Assembly: GCF_025961315.1 (NCBI RefSeq)
Contig: NZ_JAOQNK010000001.1
Location: 3,286,001-3,350,000 of the forward strand
Reading direction: 5' to 3'
Source of the DNA: Sphingobacterium kitahiroshimense
Lineage (GTDB): Bacteria; Bacteroidota; Bacteroidia; Sphingobacteriales; Sphingobacteriaceae
Length of the DNA: 64,000 nt
Made by a program: the position numbers and the translations under genes. Numbering within the stretch: position 1 is the stretch's first letter; each line of letters begins with the position of its first letter. Below, piece after piece: positions 36,029 through 46,176 of this stretch. The notes below the pieces were generated by a model. That model was given only the letters and a program-made list of their open reading frames with translations. It did no database searches and was not told where the DNA came from.

Positions 36029-37726
36029 ATGAAAAAAAGCAAATTCTATTTGTTTATTATTACGGCGGCGCTGTCAGTACAATCGTGCACAGTTTCGTTA
36101 GAACTTGATAAAAAAGCCAAGACCTTCAATAAGGCGGCGGTTGTTACCGCGCATCCCTTAGCTTCAAAAGTTGGTGTAGATATCCTAAAAATGGGGGGCA
36201 ACGCCATTGATGCCGCTGTCGCAGTACAATTTGCATTAGCAGTAGTTTACCCTAATGCTGGAAACATAGGTGGTGGTGGGTTTATGGTCTACAGAAGTAG
36301 TAAAGGTGAAATCAATGCTTTAGACTTTAGAGAAAAATCACCAGAAAAAGGACATGCTAATATGTACCTAGACAAGCAGGGAAATGTAATAGAAGATCTA
36401 AGTGTATATGGCCATTTATCCGCAGGAGTACCAGGATCAGTTGACGGAATGGTTGAAGCTCACAAAAAGTATGGCAAATTAGATTGGAAAACTTTATTAA
36501 ATCCTGCTATAGCATTAGCTGAAAAAGGCTTTCCGATTACAAAACAACAGGCAGAGGAATTCAACGAATATAAAGAAAGCTTTCAAAAATATAACCCAAG
36601 TGGCGCCCCTATACTGAAAACCACCAGCTGGAAAAAAGGCGATTTATTCCAGCAACAGGAACTGGCTAACACAATTAGAAGAATTGCTGATCATGGTCGT
36701 GATGGCTTCTACAAAGGCATAACAGCTGACCTCATTGTTAAAGAAATGCATAAAGGCAATGGCATTATCAGTTATAATGATCTTGAGAATTATAAAGCAG
36801 TATGGCGACAACCCGTTACAGGATATTACCGTGGACATAAGATCATATGTATGGCACCTCCATCTAGTGGTGGACCAGCCTTAGTTGCACTATTACAATC
36901 AGTAGCACAATATCCATTAGGAAAATGGGGATTCCAAAGTGATTCCGCTGTACGTGTAATGGTTGAAGCCGAACGTCGTATTTATGCCGATAGAGCAAAG
37001 TATTTAGGTGATCCAGACTTCATAAGAATACCTGTCAAAGAATTGACAGACTCTATTTTCAACAGTGAAAGATTAAAAACCGTAAACTTAACCAAAGCAA
37101 CCGTAAGCAGCGATGTAAAGGCCGCGAAATTTCCAGGATATGAATCAGAAGAAACAACACACTTTAATATCGTCGATTCCGAAGGCAATGCCGTTTCTAT
37201 TACGACAACACTTAATAATTCATATGGATCACGTGTCTTTGTATCTGGCGCAGGCTTTATATTAAATGATGAAATGGATGACTTCTCAGTTAAACCAGGA
37301 GTTCCAAATATCTATGGCCTCGTTGGCGGAAAAGCGAATGCCATCGAGCCAAACAAACGTATGTTAAGTTCAATGACACCAACTATTGTGGAAAAGGATG
37401 GAAAGCTATTTATGGTAGTAGGAACACCAGGCGGATCAACAATTATGACCTCCGTCTTCCAAACGATAGTCAACGTAATTGACTATCAACAAAATGCACA
37501 GCAATCCGTTTCATCCCCGCGTTTTCATCATCAATGGCTACCCGATCAGATTGATGTAGAAAAAAATGCAATAACTCCCAAAGTAAGAAAAAGTCTAGAA
37601 AATGCAGGGTACAAAATATCACCCAGAGGTAATATAGGCAGAGTGGAAAATATCATAATATTATCCAACGGAAAACTCCAGACAGGTGCCGATCCGAGGG
37701 GTGATGATACCGCTTCAGGTTTTTAG
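36029..37726 (+). CDS. ggt: Gamma-glutamyltransferase (lipoprotein-type signal)
   Basis: GGT cleaves or transfers the gamma-glutamyl group of glutathione and related compounds in the periplasm. The 565-aa precursor starts with a lipoprotein signal (ALSVQSC, Cys about 20). It has the ALAVVYPNAGNIGGGGFMVY region, DFREKSPEKG (substrate Arg), the autocleavage site ETTHFNIVD with Thr376 as the likely nucleophile that separates large and small subunits, and the oxyanion region SSMTPTIVEKDGK. Length is normal. It follows the unknown secreted protein gene after 4 bp. Confidence 0.93.
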   Translation: MKKSKFYLFIITAALSVQSCTVSLELDKKAKTFNKAAVVTAHPLASKVGVDILKMGGNAIDAAVAVQFALAVVYPNAGNIGGGGFMVYRSSKGEINALDFREKSPEKGHANMYLDKQGNVIEDLSVYGHLSAGVPGSVDGMVEAHKKYGKLDWKTLLNPAIALAEKGFPITKQQAEEFNEYKESFQKYNPSGAPILKTTSWKKGDLFQQQELANTIRRIADHGRDGFYKGITADLIVKEMHKGNGIISYNDLENYKAVWRQPVTGYYRGHKIICMAPPSSGGPALVALLQSVAQYPLGKWGFQSDSAVRVMVEAERRIYADRAKYLGDPDFIRIPVKELTDSIFNSERLKTVNLTKATVSSDVKAAKFPGYESEETTHFNIVDSEGNAVSITTTLNNSYGSRVFVSGAGFILNDEMDDFSVKPGVPNIYGLVGGKANAIEPNKRMLSSMTPTIVEKDGKLFMVVGTPGGSTIMTSVFQTIVNVIDYQQNAQQSVSSPRFHHQWLPDQIDVEKNAITPKVRKSLENAGYKISPRGNIGRVENIIILSNGKLQTGADPRGDDTASGF

Positions 37727-37813
37727 TATATTAAATTTTAAATAGTATAGATTATTTTTAAAACAATTAAACTTATACAAACATATCAGCTCTATATAAC
37801 AAACACTGATTTT

Positions 37814-38185
37814 ATGATTAAAAATTATACGTATCCAATCAGCGGAACAATGATGATGCTATTTTTTGCCACTTTAATCGTGAGCTGCAGTATGCTAAAA
37901 GGTCCTGACTTTACAAAAATACAAGTTGGCATGACCAAAGAGAAGGTTGTTCAGCAACTAGGAAAGCCGGATGCCGTAGTAGCCTCAAAAAAATATCAAG
38001 ACGGTATATTAGAGATTTATGAATATGGCACTGCACAATTAGAAAATGCGGCAGATTCAACTTCAGGATATAGAATCTACTGGCTATACTTTTTCAACAA
38101 TGAACTTCAAGAATGGGGAATAAAAAGAAACTATTCACCATCTGATTACGATGGATATTACGAGAAGTATAGACGCCGTCATTAA
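37814..38185 (+). CDS. Small lipoprotein with SmpA/OmlA (BamE-like) fold
   Basis: The 123-aa protein has a lipoprotein signal (lipobox LIVSC, Cys about 25) and then the SmpA/OmlA pattern FTKIQVGMTKEKVVQQLGKP, seen in BamE and in BLIP-like proteins, followed by beta strands with many Tyr/Trp. It might assist outer-membrane assembly, but many Bacteroidetes lipoproteins share this small fold, so BamE itself is not claimed. A strong bidirectional terminator separates it from groL on the other strand. Confidence 0.7.
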   Translation: MIKNYTYPISGTMMMLFFATLIVSCSMLKGPDFTKIQVGMTKEKVVQQLGKPDAVVASKKYQDGILEIYEYGTAQLENAADSTSGYRIYWLYFFNNELQEWGIKRNYSPSDYDGYYEKYRRRH

Positions 38186-38195
38186 TTAAATAAAC

Positions 38196-38233
38196 AAAAA
38201 AGCCCTGTTGCAAAATTGCAACAGGGCTTTTTT
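38196..38233. terminator. Bidirectional terminator between lipoprotein gene and groL
   Basis: A perfect 18-bp inverted repeat, AAAAAAGCCCTGTTGCAA and its complement separated by 2 nt, with A and T runs at the ends. Confidence 0.95.
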
Positions 38234-38259
38234 ATTATATTTAGTAAAGAAGAATGATC

Positions 38260-39894
38260 TTACATCATTCCGCCCATGCCACCACCCATTGGAGGAGCAC
38301 CAGCACCATTATTTTCTTCTGGCTCATCAGCTAATACACATTCAGTTGTTAACAACATAGAAGCGATAGAAGCTGCATTCTCTAAAGCTACACGAGAAAC
38401 TTTAGTTGGATCGATAACACCAGCACCAATTAGGTTTTCGAATACATCAGTACGAGCATTGTAACCGAAGTCCCCTGTACCTTCTTTCACTTTCTGAACG
38501 ATAACAGCACCTTCAATACCAGCATTGAAACAGATCTGACGTAAAGGTTCCTCGATAGCACGTCTGATGATCTCGATACCGATAGTCTCATCTTCATTAG
38601 CACCTTTTAATCCTTTTAAAGCGTCAGTAGCACGAATGAAAGCAACACCACCACCTGCAACGATACCTTCTTCAACAGCTGCACGAGTTGCATGTAAAGC
38701 ATCATCAACGCGATCTTTCTTCTCTTTCATTTCTACTTCAGTAGTAGCACCTACATAAAGAACAGCAACACCACCTGATAATTTAGCTAAACGCTCTTGT
38801 AATTTCTCACGATCATAATCAGAAGTAGTTGTTTCGATTTGAGAACGGATTTGAGCAACACGAGATTTAATATCTTCAGCATTACCGGCACCATTAATGA
38901 TTGTTGTATTATCTTTATCAACAACAACTTTTTCTGCTTGACCTAAGTAAGATAATTCAGCATTTTCTAATTTGAAACCTCTTTCTTCAGAAATCACTGT
39001 ACCACCAGTTAAGATAGCAATATCCTCTAACATTGCTTTACGACGGTCACCAAACCCTGGAGCTTTCACTGCTGCAACTTTCAGTGAACCACGGATTTTA
39101 TTAACAACTAAAGTAGCTAATGCCTCACCATCTAAATCTTCTGCAATAATGATTAATGGTTTGCCAGTTTGTACTTGTTTTTCTAAAATCGGCAACAACT
39201 CTTTCATGTTACTGATTTTTTTGTCATAGATTAAAATGTACGGATTTTCAAGTTCCGCTTCCATTTTATCAGAGTTTGTAACAAAATATGGAGATAAGTA
39301 ACCACGGTCAAATTGCATACCTTCTACTGTTTTAACTTCAGTTTCAGTACCTTTTGCTTCTTCTACAGTAATAACACCATCATTACCTACTTTTTCCATT
39401 GCTTGCGCAATTAAAGCTCCGATAACTTCGTCATTATTTGCAGAAATTGATGCTACTTGTTTGATTTTATTATTGTCTTGACCAACAGTTTGAGATTGCG
39501 ATTTTAAATTCGCAACAACTGCTGCTACAGCTTTATCAATACCACGTTTCAAATCCATTGGATTAGCACCTGCTGCTACAGATTTAATACCTGGAGCTAC
39601 GATAGCCTGAGCCAAAACAGTTGCAGTAGTTGTACCGTCACCTGCTTGATCAGCAGTTTTAGAAGCAACTTCTTTCACCATCTGAGCGCCCATATTTTCT
39701 AAGGCATCTTTCAATTCGATTTCTTTAGCAACAGTAACACCATCTTTAGTGATAACCGGAGAACCGAATTTTTTTTCAATGATTACATTACGTCCTTTAG
39801 GACCCAAAGTTACCTTTACTGCATTTGCCAATGTGTCAACACCCTTTTTAAGTGCTTCACGAGCTTCAACGTTATATTTTACTTGTTTTGCCAT
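38260..39894 (-). CDS. groL: Chaperonin GroEL
   Basis: The 544-aa protein is a standard GroEL: N-terminus [21 protein letters not shown]-binding [13 protein letters not shown] and [16 protein letters not shown] (catalytic Asp in GDGTTT), apical domain with YLSPYFVTN, and the C-terminal Gly/Met tail MGGGMGGMM. It folds proteins in the cytoplasm with GroES. groS lies 78 bp upstream in the same direction, so the genes form the usual groSL operon. No CIRCE repeat was found upstream of groS. Confidence 0.98.
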   Translation of the reverse strand: MAKQVKYNVEAREALKKGVDTLANAVKVTLGPKGRNVIIEKKFGSPVITKDGVTVAKEIELKDALENMGAQMVKEVASKTADQAGDGTTTATVLAQAIVAPGIKSVAAGANPMDLKRGIDKAVAAVVANLKSQSQTVGQDNNKIKQVASISANNDEVIGALIAQAMEKVGNDGVITVEEAKGTETEVKTVEGMQFDRGYLSPYFVTNSDKMEAELENPYILIYDKKISNMKELLPILEKQVQTGKPLIIIAEDLDGEALATLVVNKIRGSLKVAAVKAPGFGDRRKAMLEDIAILTGGTVISEERGFKLENAELSYLGQAEKVVVDKDNTTIINGAGNAEDIKSRVAQIRSQIETTTSDYDREKLQERLAKLSGGVAVLYVGATTEVEMKEKKDRVDDALHATRAAVEEGIVAGGGVAFIRATDALKGLKGANEDETIGIEIIRRAIEEPLRQICFNAGIEGAVIVQKVKEGTGDFGYNARTDVFENLIGAGVIDPTKVSRVALENAASIASMLLTTECVLADEPEENNGAGAPPMGGGMGGMM

Positions 39895-39972
39895 TATCTT
39901 TAAATTTTTGAAATTTTCACCTGATCCCAGAAGAGACCAAATTTATTTACATTTGGATACTATATAAAAAAA

Positions 39973-40248
39973 TTAAATAACCGCGTAAATATCAGCCTCA
40001 CGCATAATTAAATACTCTTTACCTTCAACAGTAATTTCAGTTCCAGCATATTTACCATATAAAACTTTATCACCAACTTTAACAGTCAAAGGTTCGTCAA
40101 CTTTACCCGTTCCAACTGCTACAACGATTCCTTGTGATGGTTTTTCTTTTGCTGTATCAGGGATGTATAATCCTGAAGCTGTTTTTTCTTCTGCCTGAGC
40201 AGCTTCAACTACTACTCTGTCACCGATAGGTTTAATGTTTAATGCCAT
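39973..40248 (-). CDS. groS: Co-chaperonin GroES
   Basis: The 91-aa protein has the GroES pattern: [12 protein letters not shown] at the N-terminus, a mobile loop with [33 protein letters not shown] and the terminal [12 protein letters not shown]. It caps the GroEL ring. It is the first gene of the groSL operon; its upstream region to 40416 holds no CIRCE repeat and no clear -7 box. Confidence 0.98.
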   Translation of the reverse strand: MALNIKPIGDRVVVEAAQAEEKTASGLYIPDTAKEKPSQGIVVAVGTGKVDEPLTVKVGDKVLYGKYAGTEITVEGKEYLIMREADIYAVI

Positions 40249-40418
40249 AATATATTTTATTTTTAGTTCTATTTCAATTATATCTAAATGTCATCAGCAA
40301 TTATGCCAAAGAGCCAAGAGCAGACTTTTGAGACAAATTTGCATCGAAAAAACAAGGCACTGGCAGATTTCATTCACATTCTGTCAGGCTGTCACGCTAC
40401 AAAACTGACAATACAAAA

Positions 40419-40444
40419 AAAGCCCCCAATTACTTGGGGGCTTT
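40419..40444 (-). terminator. Terminator of the miaB-secG gene string
   Basis: On the minus strand GAAAGCCCCCAA pairs across a 4-nt loop with TTGGGGGCTTT, followed by seven T. It lies 19 bp after the secG stop codon. Confidence 0.9.
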
Positions 40445-40462
40445 CAATTTCTATACAACAAC

Positions 40463-40828
40463 CTATTTAGTTGAATCTGTTACAGTTTTCTGTGCCGGAG
40501 CTTGTTGAGCTGGAGCAGGTTGTTGTGTATTATTTAAATTCAATGGACTAGTTTGTGCAGGAGTTTCAATTTGATTACCCAAACCACCACCCACAGTAGC
40601 TGTTGTAGTTGGAGCTACGATATTAAATGCTAAACAAAAAACCATGATCGCAATCACTAATCCCCAAGAACCTTTTTCTAAAAAGTCACCTGTACGTTTT
40701 ACACCCATAATATTAGTTCCACCAGCAAATCCTGATGATAAACCACCTCCTTTTGGATTTTGTATTAAAACTAAAAATGATAATAAAATACTTGCCAAAA
40801 TTATAAGAGCAATTAATATTCCTTGCAT
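40463..40828 (-). CDS. secG: Preprotein translocase subunit SecG
   Basis: SecG is the small membrane subunit of the SecYEG export channel. The 121-aa protein has two hydrophobic helices (about 2-22 and 52-74), the SecG-type loop IQNPKGGGLSSGFAGGTNIMG between them, and a Bacteroidetes-type Gln/Pro/Ala-rich cytoplasmic tail (about 85-121). It lies at the end of a minus-strand string of genes, 13 bp after the TPR protein gene. Confidence 0.93.
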   Translation of the reverse strand: MQGILIALIILASILLSFLVLIQNPKGGGLSSGFAGGTNIMGVKRTGDFLEKGSWGLVIAIMVFCLAFNIVAPTTTATVGGGLGNQIETPAQTSPLNLNNTQQPAPAQQAPAQKTVTDSTK

Positions 40829-40841
40829 TTCTCTATATGTA

Positions 40842-41900
40842 TTAAGTTAATTTCTTTTCTAAATTTAAAATTTCCGACGCAAAGTACGCATTTTTTTCTG
40901 GATATTTCAAAACTAATTTTTTGTAAACCTCTATAGCCTTAGGATATAATCCTTGTTCGATATAAATTCGGGCCAAAGTTTCAGTCACCAGCGAATACTG
41001 ATCTTCCGAACTTTTCCTTGCTTTATTTTCCAGATTAATCTTATCAGCAGGAGGAGGTTTTATCTGCGGATCCTCTTTGATAAATCGTTCGATCAGATGA
41101 TCCGTATTTTTCTTCTCTACCTGAAATGGTACCGTATTTTTAAATTCCTCGCTTAACTTAACCTCAGGAGACTGCAGATGAAAAATATTCTCCTTAATCT
41201 GTTGATCCAAAACTTGAGCATCAATCGTCTGTTTAAACCGAGTCACATGCTGTTCTGCAGAATGGGCATGATAATTTGGGGCCTTCAAAAATGGCTGGTA
41301 CGTATCTGCATGCTCTAAACGAGTTTTATGTAACCACCATAAAAAACTATAAGGCATCAGCTCATCGTCATACACACTGATCCGCTCTTCCTCACGCACT
41401 TCTTCATCCACAGGACCTATGACAAAGGTCGACTCCACAGATAACATTGGTTCATTAGAAATATCATCTTTAATCTCCTCCAGAATATCATCGGTTTTTT
41501 CCAATCGAAAAAAATCATGCGCTACACCGGATTGAATCAAAGCATTTAGTTCCTCTCTTCCATTATCAAGATCTGCAGTTGAATCCTCCTGTACATCATC
41601 AATTGTATCTTCGAAAGCAATATAATCATCCGATTCAACTTCAATAGGTAATTCAACAGGAACAGCTTTATGCAGATACTCATATAACCAATTTGGATTA
41701 GCAGCATAAAGCAATGTCGAAGAAATATTATGAACTTCCCTATTTAGCAAGTAGAGGTGTCTTTCATAAGCAAAACGAAGAGACTGCGCATATGGAAATT
41801 TGGCAATCAAGGACAACAAATCAGATTCCGAAAGAGATAACGGATTGTTAATCGCTTGATGAAACAAGTTTATATCGTCTGAAATTCGTCTATTTTCCAT
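40842..41900 (-). CDS. TPR-containing protein of unknown function
   Basis: The 352-aa protein has an N-terminal helical part (LSLSESDLLSLIAKFPYAQS), a long acidic low-complexity middle (about 95-160) and a C-terminal tetratricopeptide unit (about 300-345, ARIYIEQGLYPKAIEVYKKL). No signal peptide is visible. It lies 11 bp downstream of the LptE-like gene and 13 bp before secG, so it is translated from the same transcript and may help envelope assembly or export, but that is only context. Confidence 0.7.
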   Translation of the reverse strand: MENRRISDDINLFHQAINNPLSLSESDLLSLIAKFPYAQSLRFAYERHLYLLNREVHNISSTLLYAANPNWLYEYLHKAVPVELPIEVESDDYIAFEDTIDDVQEDSTADLDNGREELNALIQSGVAHDFFRLEKTDDILEEIKDDISNEPMLSVESTFVIGPVDEEVREEERISVYDDELMPYSFLWWLHKTRLEHADTYQPFLKAPNYHAHSAEQHVTRFKQTIDAQVLDQQIKENIFHLQSPEVKLSEEFKNTVPFQVEKKNTDHLIERFIKEDPQIKPPPADKINLENKARKSSEDQYSLVTETLARIYIEQGLYPKAIEVYKKLVLKYPEKNAYFASEILNLEKKLT

Positions 41901-41911
41901 ATCTCAAACCA

Positions 41912-42433
41912 CTACCAATTAGCAAATGCTTTATTGTAAACATCTTCTGTCAACATTAGAATAATTTCTTTATTTAATGTTTCCTCTTGAGCCGATTGCA
42001 ATTGACCAGAAAAATCTTTAAACCTTGTGAAAGATTGTTCAAAATTATCCTTCTCAACGATTTTATTATGATAATTTACTTTAATCGTTATTGAAAGGCG
42101 ATTTAATGCAGCACGATCCGTTCCTGCCTCAACAGCAGCGGGACTAATCGTATAATCCGTGATAAAACCCTCAAAAGTTGCATCAGCATTATCATTAACC
42201 TGACTCAACCGCGATTGATTACGTATACGCTCTTTTAAGGCTTCTGTAAAATTCTGACTTAAGGTTGGATAAACCATTGATGCAATATTCTCAAAGTACA
42301 ATACGCTCACTGTTTTCATCCCATCAGGAATAGATCCACCGGTAAAACCATATTTTACACCACAGCTTGTTGTAAAAAACAACATCGCTATCATGATAAA
42401 ACCCGGTAGCAAACTTGATCTAAGCTTCTTCAT
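41912..42433 (-). CDS. lptE: LptE-like lipoprotein
   Basis: The 173-aa lipoprotein (lipobox FTTSC, Cys about 24) matches the Bacteroidetes LptE-like family: the KYGFTGGSIPDGMKTVSVLY start of the mature part, then ENIASMVYPTLSQNFTEALK and LNRLSITIKVNYHN. In other bacteria LptE sits inside the LptD barrel and helps insert lipopolysaccharide into the outer membrane. It is encoded between the sigma54 activator gene (8 bp) and the TPR protein gene (11 bp). The name follows family convention and has not been tested here. Confidence 0.8.
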   Translation of the reverse strand: MKKLRSSLLPGFIMIAMLFFTTSCGVKYGFTGGSIPDGMKTVSVLYFENIASMVYPTLSQNFTEALKERIRNQSRLSQVNDNADATFEGFITDYTISPAAVEAGTDRAALNRLSITIKVNYHNKIVEKDNFEQSFTRFKDFSGQLQSAQEETLNKEIILMLTEDVYNKAFANW

Positions 42434-42441
42434 AAACGAGA

Positions 42442-43716
42442 TTATAAATCTAAATTTAAGTCTTTAATTTTTCTGTACAAAGTTCTTTCGGAGATACCCA
42501 ACTCCTGCGCTGCCGCTTTACGTTTACCACGATGCTTCTTAAGCGCTTTTTTAATCAAATCGGATTCTTTCTCTGTTAAAGATAACGATTCTTCAACTTC
42601 TTCGGCATCTTGTGTATCATAATTTAAATATCCATCTTGACCCGGGTTACTTTTCAGCACATTAGGTTGATGTATAGTCAATGTCTGTGAAGCGGCCAAA
42701 TGATCTTGAAGCCGATCAGCACTAGGTTCAACCTCTTGATACAATCGATTAATATAGGGAGAATTTTCATCAAACGTGGAAGGATTAACTCCATTTTGAA
42801 TCAATTCAACAACCAATTTTTTCAAATCAACCATATCTTTCTTCATATCAAAAAGAACCTTATATAAAAGATCGCGCTCTGAAAAATCATCCTTTCCACT
42901 TTGATTAGCAACTACTGCTGGTAAAGTAGAACGGTTTTCAGAAGGAAGATAATTTTGTAAAATTCGCGCATCCACAACTCGTTCCTTCTCAAGAACGGCA
43001 ATTTGCTCTGCAATATTTTTCAACTGGCGCACATTTCCTGGCCAGCTGTATGTCTTCAACAGTTGTTGTGCATCGTCAGTCAGCTGTATGCTTGGCGAGC
43101 GGTATTTATCAGAAAAATCGACAACAAACTTTCTAAATAACAAATAAATGTCTTCCGCACGTTCGCGTAATGATGGAATACGAAGGGGGACAGTGTTCAA
43201 TCTGTAATAAAGATCTTCTCGAAACTTACCATTTTGTACAGCATTAAAAACATCAACATTTGTCGCAGCAACTACGCGAACATTAGTTTTCTGAACCTTA
43301 GAAGAACCCACACGGATGTATTCACCCGACTCTAAAACACGTAGCAAACGAGCCTGTGTACCTAAAGGTAACTCCCCTACCTCATCTAAAAAAATAGTAC
43401 CACCATCAACAACCTCAAAATATCCCTTTCTTGCTTCATGTGCCCCAGTAAAAGAACCTTTCTCATGACCAAACAATTCCGAATCAATTGTTCCTTCAGG
43501 AATAGCCCCACAGTTAACAGCAATAAAAGCACCGTGTTTACGCGCGCTTAATTGATGAATAATATGTGAAAACACCTCCTTACCACTACCACTCTCCCCT
43601 TGGATCAAAACTGAAATATCAGTAGGAGCCACTTGACGGGCAATATCTATAGCCCTATTAAGTAAAGGTGAGTTACCTATAATCCCAAATCGATTCTTAA
43701 TATCTTGATTATCCAT
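42442..43716 (-). CDS. Sigma54-dependent transcriptional activator without receiver domain
   Basis: The 424-aa protein starts directly with the AAA+ sigma54-interaction domain (about 10-240): Walker A GESGSGKE, the sigma54-contact loop GSFTGA, Walker B GTIFLDEVGEL and sensor VRVVAATN. A variable linker (about 250-380) and a Fis-type helix-turn-helix (about 395-424, KRKAAAQELGISERTLYRKI) follow. It has no N-terminal receiver or sensor domain, so control must come from its level or from a partner. In Bacteroidetes this gene is conserved beside miaB and lptE. Target promoters are unknown. Confidence 0.92.
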   Translation of the reverse strand: MDNQDIKNRFGIIGNSPLLNRAIDIARQVAPTDISVLIQGESGSGKEVFSHIIHQLSARKHGAFIAVNCGAIPEGTIDSELFGHEKGSFTGAHEARKGYFEVVDGGTIFLDEVGELPLGTQARLLRVLESGEYIRVGSSKVQKTNVRVVAATNVDVFNAVQNGKFREDLYYRLNTVPLRIPSLRERAEDIYLLFRKFVVDFSDKYRSPSIQLTDDAQQLLKTYSWPGNVRQLKNIAEQIAVLEKERVVDARILQNYLPSENRSTLPAVVANQSGKDDFSERDLLYKVLFDMKKDMVDLKKLVVELIQNGVNPSTFDENSPYINRLYQEVEPSADRLQDHLAASQTLTIHQPNVLKSNPGQDGYLNYDTQDAEEVEESLSLTEKESDLIKKALKKHRGKRKAAAQELGISERTLYRKIKDLNLDL

Positions 43717-43755
43717 CCTCTAAATTTAAGAATAAAGACCTCTATTATATTCTAA

Positions 43756-45192
43756 TTAATCTACTATTTTACCCAGTAAAGTAGCCGAAGTACAAGACTC
43801 GATCATTACAGTAACGTAATCACCAGCCTGATAACGTTCATCTACAGGAAAAATAGCCATTGCATTTTGATCATTACGACCAGCAAAATCTTTATCCGAG
43901 CGTTTTGAAAAACCCTCAATTAAAACACGTTGGTTTTTACCTACAAATTGCTGTAAACGTTCAAAACTATGTGCTCTTTGTTTCGCAACAATTTCTGTTA
44001 AACGACTTTTCTTAATTTCTTCTGGAATATCATCAGCATAACGTTTAGCAGCTAATGTACCCGGACGCTCCGAATACGCAAACATAAACGCATAATCATA
44101 CTTCACGTAATCCATCATGCTCACTGTATCTTGATGCTCTTCTTCCGTTTCTGTACAAAAACCAGTAATGATATCTGTTGAAATACCACAACCCGGAATA
44201 ATCCGGTTGATTGCATCAATACGATTAATATACCAATCTCTATCATAAGTACGGTTCATTAATTCTAATACTCTAGAATTTCCAGACTGTACAGGTAAAT
44301 GAATGTATTTACAGATGTTATCATAGCTTGCCATTGTATGCAATACCTCATCAGTAATATCTTTTGGATGAGATGTCGAGAATCGAACACGTAATAACGG
44401 GTTCACTTCAGCCACCAATGCTAATAAGTTCGCAAAATTAACAGGAGCACTTTCTTCCTGCCCTTCAATTGTAGGGGCAGTATATTTATATGAATCAACA
44501 TTTTGTCCCAACAAAGTAACCTCACGATATCCTGCATTGAACAAATCATGCGCTTCCTTCACAATAGATTCAGCATCACGACTGCGTTCTCTACCCCTGG
44601 TAAATGGAACAACACAGAACGAACACATATTATCGCATCCGCGCATAATCGAAATAAATGCTGTGATACCATTCGAGTTTAAACGAACAGGACTAATATC
44701 AGCATATGTTTCTTCACGAGAAAGCAATACATTAACAGAACGATTTCCATCATCCACCTGTGAAATTAAATTTGGCAAATCACGATAAGCATCAGGACCA
44801 ACAACAACATCAACTAACTTTTCTTCTTCCAAGAATTTAGCTTTCAATCGTTCTGCCATACATCCCAACACACCCACGATCATACCAGGATTGCTTTTCT
44901 TAGCAAATTCAAATTCTTTCAAACGATTCCGTACACGTTGCTCAGCATTCTCACGAATGGAACATGTATTGATAAAGACCACGTCTGCCTCTTGATAGTT
45001 TTTCGTTGTTTCAAATCCTGTCTCCAATAAAATAGAAGCAACTATTTCACTATCAGAAAAGTTCATTTGACAACCATAACTCTCAATATATAACTTACGT
45101 CCATTACCTTTGGAAACATTATTTTCAATCAATAAGGCTTCACCTTGACGCGTCTCGTCGTGTTCCTTAGTTGTATGCGCAAAATCTAACAT
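43756..45192 (-). CDS. miaB: tRNA-2-methylthio-N6-dimethylallyladenosine synthase
   Basis: MiaB adds a methylthio group to A37 of tRNAs that read UNN codons. The 478-aa radical-SAM enzyme has the N-terminal UPF0004 domain with [12 protein letters not shown] (first cluster Cys), [11 protein letters not shown] and LGCMAER, then the radical-SAM motif [10 protein letters not shown] (CxxxCxxC) and a C-terminal TRAM domain (about 410-478). The N-terminus has about 30 extra residues, common in Bacteroidetes. A -7 box lies 20 nt upstream, so miaB is probably the first gene of the string ending with secG. Confidence 0.96.
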   Translation of the reverse strand: MLDFAHTTKEHDETRQGEALLIENNVSKGNGRKLYIESYGCQMNFSDSEIVASILLETGFETTKNYQEADVVFINTCSIRENAEQRVRNRLKEFEFAKKSNPGMIVGVLGCMAERLKAKFLEEEKLVDVVVGPDAYRDLPNLISQVDDGNRSVNVLLSREETYADISPVRLNSNGITAFISIMRGCDNMCSFCVVPFTRGRERSRDAESIVKEAHDLFNAGYREVTLLGQNVDSYKYTAPTIEGQEESAPVNFANLLALVAEVNPLLRVRFSTSHPKDITDEVLHTMASYDNICKYIHLPVQSGNSRVLELMNRTYDRDWYINRIDAINRIIPGCGISTDIITGFCTETEEEHQDTVSMMDYVKYDYAFMFAYSERPGTLAAKRYADDIPEEIKKSRLTEIVAKQRAHSFERLQQFVGKNQRVLIEGFSKRSDKDFAGRNDQNAMAIFPVDERYQAGDYVTVMIESCTSATLLGKIVD

Positions 45193-45212
45193 AGCTCAAA
45201 ATTCAAAGACTA

Positions 45213-45220
45213 CAAAGTTA
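45213..45220 (-). promoter_or_regulatory. -7 promoter box for miaB
   Basis: On the minus strand TAACTTTG matches TAnnTTTG and ends 20 nt before the miaB ATG. Confidence 0.6.
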
Positions 45221-45288
45221 GGAATAAATATTGAATTGATGACAGTTTGTCATATTAATATTGCACCTAAATGAATATAAAAACCAAC

Positions 45289-45321
45289 AAAAAAGCGCTG
45301 ATGATACATCAGCGCTTTTTT
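45289..45321 (-). terminator. Terminator of the OmpA-family gene
   Basis: A perfect 15-bp inverted repeat (AAAAAAGCGCTGATG and its complement) with loop ATA and six T, 23 bp downstream of the stop codon on the minus strand. Confidence 0.92.
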
Positions 45322-45343
45322 AAATATAAAATATTTTTCAGAC

Positions 45344-46030
45344 CTATTGAGCTTGGCTCTTAGCTTCTTGTTTCATTTGATTACCAGCAACGATAACAAT
45401 TTCTACACGACGGTTTGCTGCACGACCTGCTTCAGTATCATTACTCTCCAAAGGCTCAGAGAAATTTCGTCCTTCCGTACGGATACGAGAGGAAGCTAAA
45501 CCTTGAGAAACTGCAAATGCACGAACCGCATTAGCACGGTTTTCAGAAACTTTTTGATTGGCATCTAAAGATCCAACGTTATCCGTATGACCGATAACCA
45601 AGATATCAGTACCTTGCTCTTTATTTAAAGTCGCAACTAAGTTTTTAATATTTTCTCTCGCAGAAGCTTTCAAATCAGATTTATTAAAATCAAATAAAAT
45701 ACCTGAATCAAATTTAACCACGATACCTTCACCCGCTTGAGTAACTTCAGCACCCTCAACAGTTTTAGCGATCTCGGCAGCTTGTTTGTCCATCTTCTTA
45801 CCAATTAAGACACCTGCAGCACCACCGATAGCAGCACCTGCAATAGTACCAATAGCGGTACTACCAGCCTTGTTACCGATTAAAGCTCCTAATGCACCTC
45901 CTGCAACCCCACCAATTACGCCACCTTTTGTGGTATTATTTGTATTTTGAATTGTTGAACAACTCCCAAATAACATTGCTGATGTAGCCACTGTAAGACC
46001 AAAAACAGCTAACTTCTTATTCATTTTCAT
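45344..46030 (-). CDS. OmpA-family lipoprotein with glycine zipper
   Basis: The 228-aa lipoprotein (lipobox LFGSC, Cys about 24) has a glycine-zipper region (about 35-80, with GGVIGGVAGGALGALIGNKAG and further GxxxG repeats) that may insert in or span a membrane, and a C-terminal OmpA/MotB peptidoglycan-binding domain (about 105-220: FDFNKSDLKASARENI, VIGHTDNVGS, SENRANAVRAF). It probably links the outer membrane to peptidoglycan. It resembles the YiaD type. It has its own promoter and terminator. Confidence 0.9.
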   Translation of the reverse strand: MKMNKKLAVFGLTVATSAMLFGSCSTIQNTNNTTKGGVIGGVAGGALGALIGNKAGSTAIGTIAGAAIGGAAGVLIGKKMDKQAAEIAKTVEGAEVTQAGEGIVVKFDSGILFDFNKSDLKASARENIKNLVATLNKEQGTDILVIGHTDNVGSLDANQKVSENRANAVRAFAVSQGLASSRIRTEGRNFSEPLESNDTEAGRAANRRVEIVIVAGNQMKQEAKSQAQ

Positions 46031-46067
46031 AATTATAATATCTTAAATAATATTTCCAGTGTGATTC

Positions 46068-46098
46068 CAAAGCTATATGAAACAAACCGAATGCCAAA
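46068..46098 (-). promoter_or_regulatory. Promoter of the OmpA-family gene
   Basis: On the minus strand TTTG, a 19-bp spacer and TAGCTTTG match the Bacteroidetes promoter consensus; the -7 box ends 37 nt before the start codon. Confidence 0.85.
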
Positions 46099-46176
46099 AA
46101 ATAAATAATAGCCAACAAACGCCGATTTTAGTAACAAAAATGTCGACAATAGTTGACAGATATAAAATTAAACTGA

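Noticed and set aside
40249-40418. CIRCE/HrcA site upstream of groS
   Set aside because: No TTAGCACTC-N9-GAGTGCTAA-like inverted repeat is present in this gap.
40288-40470. 60-codon ORF between groS and secG
   Set aside because: It spans the secG terminator hairpin, lies antisense to the groS leader, and has no family feature or start signal.
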